A DNA stretch of 54,999 nt from Ignavibacteriales bacterium (GTDB lineage: Bacteria; Bacteroidota; Ignavibacteria; UBA10030), in contig JACPSI010000028.1 in NCBI GenBank assembly GCA_016193365.1, positions 1 to 54,999 on the forward strand. The letters run 5' to 3'. The first letter of the stretch is position 1; each line of letters starts with the position of its first letter. Below the pieces are notes generated by a model, which searched no databases, had not been told where the DNA came from, and saw only the letters and a program-made list of their open reading frames with translations. Shown here one piece after another: positions 9,038 through 16,149 of this stretch. The position numbers and the translations under genes were made by a program.

Positions 9038-9111
9038 GCGCCTGTAGCTCAGCTGGATAGAGCGACAGCCTCCGGAGCTGTAGGTCAGGGGTTCGAATCC
9101 CCTCGGGCGCA
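9038..9111 (+). tRNA. tRNA-Arg (anticodon CCG)
   Basis: A 74-base cloverleaf can be folded. The acceptor GCGCCTG pairs with CGGGCGC, and the D stem is GCTC/GAGC. The anticodon stem ACAGC/GCTGT carries loop CTCCGGA, giving anticodon CCG. The T stem AGGGG/CCCCT has loop TTCGAAT. The discriminator base is A and the terminal CCA is not encoded. It reads the CGG arginine codon. Confidence 0.95.
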
Positions 9112-9132
9112 CATTTGCGGTCGTTCAGGCGG

Positions 9133-9237
9133 GAGCGACAGCCTCCGGAGCTGTAGACCGGGCGTCCCCGCCCAAGTGAACCTTATAATATAAATGATAA
9201 CAGTCGTTCGGCCGTTCGAATCGCACCGGGCGCGCCA
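9133..9237 (+). pseudogene. Degenerate partial copy of tRNA-Arg
   Basis: Bases 9133-9156 repeat exactly 24 bases of the intact tRNA-Arg (9060-9083), covering the end of the D arm and the whole anticodon arm. After unrelated sequence, GTTCGAATC (9214-9222) and CGGGCGCGCCA (ending near 9237) resemble a T loop and an acceptor end, here with an encoded CCA. There is no acceptor 5' strand or complete D arm, so no cloverleaf forms. It looks like a broken tandem duplicate, or the scar of an insertion or deletion. Confidence 0.55.
9184..9189 (+). promoter_or_regulatory. Possible -10 element before the TPR gene
   Basis: TATAAT occurs inside the broken tRNA copy, 70 bases before the next ATG. I see no good -35 element at the usual distance, so this is a weak call. 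Confidence 0.25.
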
Positions 9238-9258
9238 ATCCGAAAGAAGGGAACAAGA

Positions 9259-9951
9259 ATGCTAAAACCGAAGAAAAAAATTACAAAGAAAGAAATCAAA
9301 GAAGACAGGCTTGTCACAACGTATTTTGAAGCCCGTTCCTGGATGGATGCAAACCGCCGGCTGGTTGGCTACATCGTTGGTATTCCTGTTCTCCTTGTTG
9401 TGGTGTTGTTCTTGTGGAATCTGAATTTGAGGGAGTCGAACGAGAAGGGGATGGCAAAACTAGCAAAGGTAACTTCATACTATGACCAGGGCAGGTATGA
9501 CGAAGCCATCAACGGGGCGCCGCAGGAGGGCGTGATTCAGGGCCTTGCCGCCATTGTCAACGAACATGGTAACACCGACGCAGGCCAGATTGCGAAGCTC
9601 TATCTTGCAAACTGTTACTTTGCCAAGTCTGATTATCAAAAAGCCCTGGAGCACTATATCGATGCAGAGCTTGACGATAAGATGCTGGCTGCTTCAGCAT
9701 TGGCGGGCGCGGCTGCCTGCCACGAAGCGATGAATCGCCACGAGGAGGCTGCGGTGCTTTTTGAAAAAGCAGCATCGAAGAACATGACGGGTCTGCAGGC
9801 TCCGGAGAACCTCCATCATGCCGCCCTCAATTATGCTCTTTCCGGCAAAAAAGAGAGAGCCGTTGAATTGCTGAAGAAGCTCAAAAAGGAATTTCCCGAG
9901 TCGACCCTTGCACGGGACGTCGACAGGTATCTCGTACAATACGGCGTGTAG
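9259..9951 (+). CDS. Membrane-anchored TPR protein
   Basis: The 230-residue protein has a lysine-rich cytoplasmic N-terminus, one membrane helix (about residues 38-55, IVGIPVLLVVVLFLWNL) and a periplasmic tetratricopeptide region. Repeats are visible at SYYDQGRYDEAI, AKLYLANCYFAKSDYQKALEHY, GAAACHEAMNRHEEAAVLFEKA and YALSGKKERAVELLKKLKKEFP. The layout resembles the YfgM/ancillary translocon and tol-pal type TPR proteins, which act in envelope protein quality control, but no specific partner is visible. It has a good ribosome site (AAGGGAAC) and is followed by a terminator, so it appears to be a single-gene unit behind tRNA-Arg. Confidence 0.8.
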   Translation: MLKPKKKITKKEIKEDRLVTTYFEARSWMDANRRLVGYIVGIPVLLVVVLFLWNLNLRESNEKGMAKLAKVTSYYDQGRYDEAINGAPQEGVIQGLAAIVNEHGNTDAGQIAKLYLANCYFAKSDYQKALEHYIDAELDDKMLAASALAGAAACHEAMNRHEEAAVLFEKAASKNMTGLQAPENLHHAALNYALSGKKERAVELLKKLKKEFPESTLARDVDRYLVQYGV

Positions 9952-9980
9952 CTTTCGAATGTCCGTGGTTGAACGAACGA

Positions 9981-10008
9981 AGGGGACCTGGAAAGATCCC
10001 CTTTTTTT
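9981..10008 (+). terminator. Rho-independent terminator
   Basis: AGGGGA (9981-9986) pairs with TCCCCT (9997-10002) and runs into seven T residues. It separates the TPR gene from the MATE gene and argues against a MATE start upstream at 9969. Confidence 0.85.
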
Positions 10009-10034
10009 GTTCCTCCGTCTCTGCTTCGACGCCC

Positions 10035-11378
10035 ATGACCTTTCTTCCTGAAAAGAAATACGCCTCTCGTATCCTCAAGATCGCTTTCCCCGCCATTGCA
10101 GGGTTATCCTCACAGATGATTGTTTCCATCATCGATACGGCAATGGTGGGAAGGCTGGACAACTCTGAGATTTCTCTTGCCGCAATGGGCCTCGGCGTGC
10201 TTGCAACATGGACCCTGACGAGTTTTTTTTCGAGTCTTGCCACGGGTACTCACATCCTTGTTGCACGCAGACATGGACAAGGAAAGCATACCGCCGTCGG
10301 CATTGTTTTAAACAATTCGCTGGTCCTGAGCTTCGTCCTTGGCATCATGTTCGGCGTCCTCGGATTTTTTTTTGCTTATGACGTTATCGGACTTTTCTCC
10401 AGCGACGAGAATGTCGCACGGGCGGCCGGAGAATATATCAAGTATCGTTCGCTTGGACTGCCGTTTTTCCTGCTGGGTGTGTCGTATCGAGGATTCTTCT
10501 ATGGCATTGGCCATACAAAGATCTTCATGTTCTCGGCAATTTTGATGTACATCGTAAACATTGTTTTCAATTACTTCCTCATCTTCGGGACTGCCGGGTT
10601 TCCAAGGATGGGCCTGGGAGGAGCCGGACTTGCAGCTTCAATTGGCATGGCGGTCGGACTACTTTTCTTTATCGTTGTAACTTTTTTGCCGGATTATCGA
10701 AGAAAGTATAAGTATTACAGCGTACTCGCAATAGGATTAGACTATATCAAGCCAATCGTTCGAATATCCCTGCCGGTTTCCTTCCAGAATATCCTCATCC
10801 TTTTGGGGTTTCTTGTTTTCGTGGCCATCGCCGGTATTTTTGGAACAATTGAGCAAGCTGCGACACAGGTTGTGATCTCAGCACTCTTTCTCTCGTTTAT
10901 GCCTTGTTTTGGCTTCGGGATTGCCACGCAAACGTTGGTCGGTAATGAACTGGGGAATAATGAGCCGGAGCAAGCCTACAAGTACGGGATTGAGACTGCA
11001 AAAATCGGAACGGTCTTTACAATTTTCATCGGAATTTTGTTTTTTCTAATTCCCGATTTCATTTTAAGGATCATTACGCCCAACGAGTCGGTCATCGCCG
11101 TGGCACGACCTCTGCTGTTGATCGCAGGTGCAGCTCAGATTGCCTACGGGTCGGGGATTATTCTTGCAAACGCGCTCCAGGCCGCCGGCGCGACCCTCTA
11201 TGTGATGTTTCTTGAGATCATCACTCACTGGATCATTTTTCTTCCTGTCGCATATTTCCTGGGCGTTCAATTCGGAATTCAGGGAGCATGGATGGCGTTG
11301 CCCGTCTACATTTTCTCTTATACCGCGATGGCATACCTGAAGTTTAGGTCCAAATCATGGACAGAATTGAAAGTTTGA
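10035..11378 (+). CDS. MATE-family efflux transporter
   Basis: The 447-residue integral membrane protein has about twelve hydrophobic helices. MATE features include the start FLPEKKYASRILKIAFPAIAGLSSQMIVSIIDTAMVGRLD, where the IIDTAMVG segment in helix 1-2 is diagnostic, and GTHILVARRHGQGKH in the first cytoplasmic loop. The second half repeats the pattern (QNILILLGFLVFVAIAGIFG, QTLVGNELGNNEPEQAYKYG). Such transporters export drugs or metabolites in exchange for Na+ or H+; the substrate is not evident. I set the start at ATG 10035 because an upstream TTG would overlap the terminator. The 3' end overlaps the next gene by 22 bases. Confidence 0.92.
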   Translation: MTFLPEKKYASRILKIAFPAIAGLSSQMIVSIIDTAMVGRLDNSEISLAAMGLGVLATWTLTSFFSSLATGTHILVARRHGQGKHTAVGIVLNNSLVLSFVLGIMFGVLGFFFAYDVIGLFSSDENVARAAGEYIKYRSLGLPFFLLGVSYRGFFYGIGHTKIFMFSAILMYIVNIVFNYFLIFGTAGFPRMGLGGAGLAASIGMAVGLLFFIVVTFLPDYRRKYKYYSVLAIGLDYIKPIVRISLPVSFQNILILLGFLVFVAIAGIFGTIEQAATQVVISALFLSFMPCFGFGIATQTLVGNELGNNEPEQAYKYGIETAKIGTVFTIFIGILFFLIPDFILRIITPNESVIAVARPLLLIAGAAQIAYGSGIILANALQAAGATLYVMFLEIITHWIIFLPVAYFLGVQFGIQGAWMALPVYIFSYTAMAYLKFRSKSWTELKV

Positions 11379-13468
11379 TCATGCCCCGCGTAAAGAACCT
11401 TCTCCTGATAACTGTCCCTCCTGTGCTCTTTCTCGTTGTGTTTGTATACGATATTGTCCGCGCGACTGTCAATCTCGAGCTGTTATGGCTTGACCTGACG
11501 AGAGAGAGCTTCATCATCGTGGCGTTTGTTCTTGTGTACCTTCTTATTGAGAGAAGCCGGTCGAACATCAAGAGAGCAACAACGAAGGATATTGGACGGC
11601 TGTTGATTGTCTGTGCGGTCGTTCTGTCATTTGTCGGTGTGCTTTCTGCATTCGGTTTCGCGGATACGACAAGCCAGGAAAACGAACAGCCCCGATACTC
11701 CGCCATGGGCATTTTCCTGTCGATGATCCTGGCAGTAGGTGTTGGCATCGTATCCATTCGCGCCCTCCTCACCATTAAAGATCTTATCCTGTTCAAAAGG
11801 AAAAAAGGAACGAAACGCAACTATACCATTTATGTTATTCTGCTCCTGGGGTCGATGGTGTTCATGCTGCCGTTTCTGTCCATGGAGAGCGCCTTGTTCG
11901 GGACCCTCTTCTTTTCCTTGTCTGTGCTGGCTATTGTCGCAAATTCTTTCAGACAGAGTTGGATCGTCTATTTATCCCGGAAGGAAAAAATCTATGTCAT
12001 CGTGTACAGCGCATTCTTATTTATTGCCTTCGTCCTTTTGAATGTATTGTTCTTCGAAAAGACGTTTACGAACAAAGCGCTCCTGGCCTTCAGCCAGCCG
12101 TTGCACAGGTTTACCCAGCTCAATGCGATTTTCGGAGCCGTGTATTTTGGTATGGCGTTTGTCAGCACCCTGTTTCATCTCCCAACGGCAGAGGTTTTTG
12201 AGCGGAAGCAGTATGAAATCACGTCTCTCCACAACCTCAGCCGTCTGGTCACTCAGGTATTCGATTTCAATGACCTGGTGAACACGGTAACGCAGATGAC
12301 GCTTGAGGTGTGCGGAGCGAAGAGCGCGTGGCTCGAACTGATTACGAAGGACGGCGATAAGCCGCCGTTGGTGGAGGTTGTCTCCGCGAGGTACATAACG
12401 AAAGACCGCATCGAGAATATCTCCACAGGAGACTTGAGGGATCTCATTATTGAATCGAAAAAATACCTTCTCATTGACGAGGTATCAGCAGATCGCCGCA
12501 CACGTCATGTGAAGGAACGGAAATTACTCAAGGGGTCGTTGCTCAGCGTCCCCTTGCTTTCCCAGGGAAATCTCATTGGCATGCTGTATGCCATCAAGGA
12601 ATTCGAGTATGGTTTCGACCAGGATGACATTGATGTCTTGACGTCGTTTGCCGACCATGTGACCATTGCTATTGAGAATTCCAAACTCATTGCAAAATCC
12701 ATCGAGCGTGAACGACTGGAACAGGAAATGATGGTTGCACAAGCAATGCAAAAGCGCTTGCTTCCTCAGGGTTTACCTACATCGGAGAGCCTCGACATGG
12801 TGGCGGTCTCAGAATCTTCTCAAGAGGTGGGAGGGGACTACTATGATTTTGTACAATTAAGCAAGGACAAGGTGGGAATCGTCGTCGGCGATGTTTCCGG
12901 CAAAGGCGTTTCTGCCGCTTTTTACATGGCTGAAGTAAAAGGAATTTTTTTGTCTCTGAGCAGAATGTGTTCCTCGCCGAAAGACCTTCTTATCCGCGCA
13001 AATGAAACTCTTATTGGGAGTCTCGAAAAAAAGGCGTTTATTAGTTTGATCTATGCTATTCTCGATTCAAAGGACGGGACTTTGCACATCGCACGGGCAG
13101 GACATTGTCCTGTTATCTACATGTCTGGTGAACATACAGAACTCGTTCGACCTTCAGGACTCGGACTGGGACTGGCCAACGGAGAAATCTTCGAGCGGTC
13201 GACTGAGGAGCGGCTCCTGACGCTTCACGAAGGAGACGTGTGTATATTGTACACAGACGGGGTCACGGAATCGCGTGACCAATCCGGCGAGGAGTTTGGG
13301 TATGACCGACTTGTAGCAGTCGCACAACGATTGAGAAAAAACAATGCAAACGAGATTAAAAACAGCATCCTACAGGAAGTTCGCAACCACATCGGAGAAC
13401 CGACGTATGGAGACGATATGACGCTGGTCGTGATCAAATGGCTGGGAAAACAAGGAGAGCGTCCATGA
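11357..13468 (+). CDS. Membrane-bound GAF-PP2C (SpoIIE/RsbU-type) serine phosphatase
   Basis: The 703-residue protein has about eight membrane helices in residues 10-275, a GAF sensor domain (about 290-450) and a short helical linker (ERLEQEMMVAQAMQKRLLPQ). The C-terminal phosphatase domain carries metal-binding GGDYYD and GDVSGKG, then RAGHCPVIY, LYTDGVTES and GDDMTLVV. In partner-switching systems such phosphatases dephosphorylate a STAS antagonist. The STAS gene lies directly downstream, with a kinase-like ATPase and a second phosphatase after it, so this is probably the membrane sensor of the module. Its start overlaps the MATE gene end. Confidence 0.93.
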   Translation: MDRIESLIMPRVKNLLLITVPPVLFLVVFVYDIVRATVNLELLWLDLTRESFIIVAFVLVYLLIERSRSNIKRATTKDIGRLLIVCAVVLSFVGVLSAFGFADTTSQENEQPRYSAMGIFLSMILAVGVGIVSIRALLTIKDLILFKRKKGTKRNYTIYVILLLGSMVFMLPFLSMESALFGTLFFSLSVLAIVANSFRQSWIVYLSRKEKIYVIVYSAFLFIAFVLLNVLFFEKTFTNKALLAFSQPLHRFTQLNAIFGAVYFGMAFVSTLFHLPTAEVFERKQYEITSLHNLSRLVTQVFDFNDLVNTVTQMTLEVCGAKSAWLELITKDGDKPPLVEVVSARYITKDRIENISTGDLRDLIIESKKYLLIDEVSADRRTRHVKERKLLKGSLLSVPLLSQGNLIGMLYAIKEFEYGFDQDDIDVLTSFADHVTIAIENSKLIAKSIERERLEQEMMVAQAMQKRLLPQGLPTSESLDMVAVSESSQEVGGDYYDFVQLSKDKVGIVVGDVSGKGVSAAFYMAEVKGIFLSLSRMCSSPKDLLIRANETLIGSLEKKAFISLIYAILDSKDGTLHIARAGHCPVIYMSGEHTELVRPSGLGLGLANGEIFERSTEERLLTLHEGDVCILYTDGVTESRDQSGEEFGYDRLVAVAQRLRKNNANEIKNSILQEVRNHIGEPTYGDDMTLVVIKWLGKQGERP

Positions 13469-13513
13469 GAGCTTATTATCGCATTTCTATTGTTTCACAA
13501 GAAGGAGACCACC

Positions 13514-13873
13514 ATGGCTGATTTCAAAATCAACCACCGCGAAGGAGAAGGCGTGTCTGTCATCGAGCTGAAAGGCTACCTCGATGCACACACCGCTCCG
13601 GAACTCGAAACCGCCTTCCAAAGGCTGTTGAACGACAAGAAGTTCAACATCATTGTCAACTGCCGGGATCTTGCGTATATCAGCAGCGCAGGGCTGGGTG
13701 TCTTTATGGCCTACATCGAAGATGTCCGCAAGAACAAAGGCGATATTAAACTTACCAATATGTCGGCAAAAGTTTACAACGTTTTTGACTTGCTGGGCTT
13801 TCCACTCTTGTACGAAATCTACAAAGAGGAAAAAGAAGCCCTGACCAAGTTCAAAACAATTCAGAGGGCTTGA
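13514..13873 (+). CDS. STAS-domain anti-sigma factor antagonist
   Basis: The 119-residue product is a single STAS domain. The strand VSVIELKGYLDAHTAPELETAF is followed by NIIVNCRDLAYISSAGLGVFMA, which contains the conserved serine pair where phosphorylation occurs in SpoIIAA/RsbV proteins. The C-terminal helix (VYNVFDLLGFPLLYEIYK) is also typical. The ATG at 13514 has a strong AAGGAG site, so a possible start eight codons upstream is unlikely. Its place between a PP2C phosphatase and an ATP-binding kinase-like protein fits a phosphorylation-switched antagonist. The stop overlaps the next gene. Confidence 0.93.
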   Translation: MADFKINHREGEGVSVIELKGYLDAHTAPELETAFQRLLNDKKFNIIVNCRDLAYISSAGLGVFMAYIEDVRKNKGDIKLTNMSAKVYNVFDLLGFPLLYEIYKEEKEALTKFKTIQRA

Positions 13874-14337
13874 GCATACAGGCGATGGCGAGCGGATCCA
13901 CCATAGTAACAAAAACAATCCTCAGCAGGACTGACCATCTTTCCGAGGTGCGGGCCTTTGTATCCGAGGCGGCAAGTGCCTTCGGGTTTTTGGATGAAGA
14001 CATTGCCAATATTTCTCTTGCCGTCGATGAGGCATGCACAAATATTATTAAACACGCATACCAGAACGCGCCCGACAAGGAAATCGAAATCTCCGTGATC
14101 CACAACAAAAAGAATTTTGAAATACGCATCGTTGACTTTGGGAGACGGTTTAATCCTCAGGAGCTTAAAGCTCCAGACCTGCGCCGAAATCTCGCTCATC
14201 ACCGCAGGGGAGGACTGGGAGTCTATCTCATGAAGCGGCTCATGGACAAAGTGGAATACAATTTTATGCCGGGAAGACACAACGAAGTCCGGCTTATCAA
14301 ATACCTTCAAAAAAACCAACCTGCCGTCCGGCGATAA
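13870..14337 (+). CDS. RsbW/SpoIIAB-like ATP-binding serine kinase
   Basis: The 155-residue protein is a stand-alone GHKL ATPase domain. The N box is clear (AVDEACTNIIKHAYQ), as is a glycine box (RGGLGVYLM). The first glycine box reads VDFGRRFNP, where relatives usually have DxGxGF, so the second glycine is replaced by arginine. Family members phosphorylate a STAS antagonist and bind a sigma factor or another effector. The TTG start at 13870 overlaps the STAS stop and sits one base after AGAGGG, whereas ATG 13885 gives a more usual N-terminus; the choice is uncertain. No sigma factor gene is nearby. Confidence 0.88.
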   Translation: MSIQAMASGSTIVTKTILSRTDHLSEVRAFVSEAASAFGFLDEDIANISLAVDEACTNIIKHAYQNAPDKEIEISVIHNKKNFEIRIVDFGRRFNPQELKAPDLRRNLAHHRRGGLGVYLMKRLMDKVEYNFMPGRHNEVRLIKYLQKNQPAVRR

Positions 14338-14356
14338 CAGGGAGTAATCGGCTCTT

Positions 14357-16081
14357 TTGAAATCGAACGCCCGAAAAGGGATTTCTCCAGACCTCCTGCC
14401 GCTTTTCGAATTCAGCAACGTCGTCAATTCTTCACTCGATCTCCGGTTTATTCTGAGCACAGTGCTTTTGACAACCATGGGCAAAATGCTTGTCGCGAAG
14501 GGGATGGTGCTGCTGCGAAAAGAAAAGAATCGATTCGACGTTGTCGCCGCAAAAGGGATTGACGAGGGCATGTTCCCGAAATACCTGGAAATCGAGAAAC
14601 CTCCCCGCGGGCTCGTTAACGTCGACAAGCTTGCATCGCCGAAATTTGCGTGGGCAAAACCATTGGTGGACCAGAATCAAAAACTCCTTGTTCCGATTTT
14701 GTCAGATGGGAGGATTGTTGGGCTCATTAGCCTGGGCGAGAGGATGTCCAAAACAAGGTATTCGGCTGTCGACACACACCTCATCCAGTCGTTGGTCAAT
14801 CTGTCGGGTTCTGCGATTGCAAAGGCTCTGATCATCGACCAACTCAAAGAAGCCAATCGCAGCATCGACCGTAAGTACCAGGAACTGAACACACTCTTCG
14901 ACCTCAGCAAAGAGTTCAACGTGGGCTTGAACTCACAAAATGTTATTCGCCTGCTCACGTTTGCACTCTTAGGCCAGGTAGGAGCAAGCAAATATATCAT
15001 CTGTCTGCGCAACCACACAGCTTTGGAGGTAGTAGCTGCCCGCCCTCAAATGGACAGGTCGGTCGAAATTCCCCTGGAGCATCTTTGCGAAATACACAAA
15101 GCAGAGTTCATCTCAGACCTCGCCCGGCAAAAGAGGTTTCGGGAGTACGCCACACACCTGCTTCAGCGGGGAATGGTAGCAGTCATACCCATGCAAATGC
15201 AGAATCAAATCAAGGGCTTGATCCTCGTGGGCGAGAGGTTGAGAGGCGGAAGTTATGCAAAAGCCGACCTGGAATTTATTTCTTCACTGGGAAACCTGGC
15301 CACAATTTCGATTGAGAATGCACGGCTCTTTAAGGAAGCAATTGAAAAACAGCGGATGGAAGACGAGCTCAAAATCGCAAGGGAGATTCAACAAGGGTTG
15401 CTGCCTGAACATCTGCCAGAAGTGGAAGGTTTTGAAATCGCCGCCGTGAACATCCCCTCAAAACAGGTCGGTGGAGACTACTATGATGCTTTGCAGAGGT
15501 CAGCCGGTGAATACGTGATTGCGATTGGTGACGTCTCGGGGAAGGGAACTCCAGCCGCCCTCTTGATGGCCAATGTCCAGGCTGCACTTCGCACCCTCGT
15601 TCCGATAGAATCATCGTTGCCCAAAGCAACGGCTCAGATTAATGATCTGACCTCCTCGAATACGCGAGGGTCAAAATTCATAACATTCTTTTGGGGCATT
15701 CTCGATGTGAAGTCTCGAACCCTTCGCTATGTCAACGCCGGCCATAATCCGCCTATGCTCATCAGAACCGACGGAAGTTTGGAGAAATTGGAGGTCGGAG
15801 GTCTTCTTCTTGGCATCATCAAAACTCAAACGCCTTACCAGGAAGGATCCGTGAGGTTTCAATCGGGTGATACACTTGTGATGTACACAGACGGAGTGAG
15901 TGAAGCGATGGATTCTGAAGGCCGGGACTTCACCGAGGAACGTCTCGAACTAGCACTCAAGCGACATGGGGGTCTTCCCGCCGAGGAGATTATTCGCAGA
16001 GTCCAGCAAGAGCTGGAGAGTCACACCAAAGACACACCTCAATCCGACGACATTACAATGCTTGTGTTGAAAGCTTTGTAA
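14357..16081 (+). CDS. Soluble GAF-GAF-PP2C serine phosphatase (RsbU-like)
   Basis: The 574-residue protein has no membrane segment. Two GAF-like sensor regions (about residues 20-170 and 185-330) lead through a helical linker (MEDELKIAREIQQGLLPEHLP) into a PP2C phosphatase domain. That domain has GGDYYD, IGDVSGKGTPAALLMANVQA, NAGHNPPML, MYTDGVSEAMD and SDDITMLVLKAL. It is the second phosphatase of the partner-switching module and probably reads a cytoplasmic signal, in contrast to the membrane-bound one upstream. The start is a TTG with AGGGAG 12 bases before; no later start would keep the first GAF domain intact. Confidence 0.92.
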   Translation: MKSNARKGISPDLLPLFEFSNVVNSSLDLRFILSTVLLTTMGKMLVAKGMVLLRKEKNRFDVVAAKGIDEGMFPKYLEIEKPPRGLVNVDKLASPKFAWAKPLVDQNQKLLVPILSDGRIVGLISLGERMSKTRYSAVDTHLIQSLVNLSGSAIAKALIIDQLKEANRSIDRKYQELNTLFDLSKEFNVGLNSQNVIRLLTFALLGQVGASKYIICLRNHTALEVVAARPQMDRSVEIPLEHLCEIHKAEFISDLARQKRFREYATHLLQRGMVAVIPMQMQNQIKGLILVGERLRGGSYAKADLEFISSLGNLATISIENARLFKEAIEKQRMEDELKIAREIQQGLLPEHLPEVEGFEIAAVNIPSKQVGGDYYDALQRSAGEYVIAIGDVSGKGTPAALLMANVQAALRTLVPIESSLPKATAQINDLTSSNTRGSKFITFFWGILDVKSRTLRYVNAGHNPPMLIRTDGSLEKLEVGGLLLGIIKTQTPYQEGSVRFQSGDTLVMYTDGVSEAMDSEGRDFTEERLELALKRHGGLPAEEIIRRVQQELESHTKDTPQSDDITMLVLKAL

Positions 16082-16091
16082 TTGCTCTTCA

Positions 16092-16122
16092 TTGCTAATC
16101 GCGCCTCAATTTGGTAAATTGA
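16092..16122 (+). promoter_or_regulatory. Possible promoter of leuS
   Basis: TTG (16092-16094), 20 bases, then TAAATTGA (16115-16122). It resembles the promoter form seen at the tRNA and udk genes, though the downstream element matches only partly. It would give a leader of roughly 20 bases. Confidence 0.4.
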
Positions 16123-16149
16123 CATTATTCGAGCATTATTCCAAAGAAG

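Noticed and set aside
9160-9173. GGGCG/CGCCC hairpin after tRNA-Arg as a terminator
   Set aside because: The stem is only 5 bp with a 4-base loop, no T run follows, and it lies within the broken tRNA copy.
9969-10034. Upstream TTG start for the MATE gene
   Set aside because: The added 22 residues would be encoded through a clear rho-independent terminator and do not look like a MATE N-terminus.
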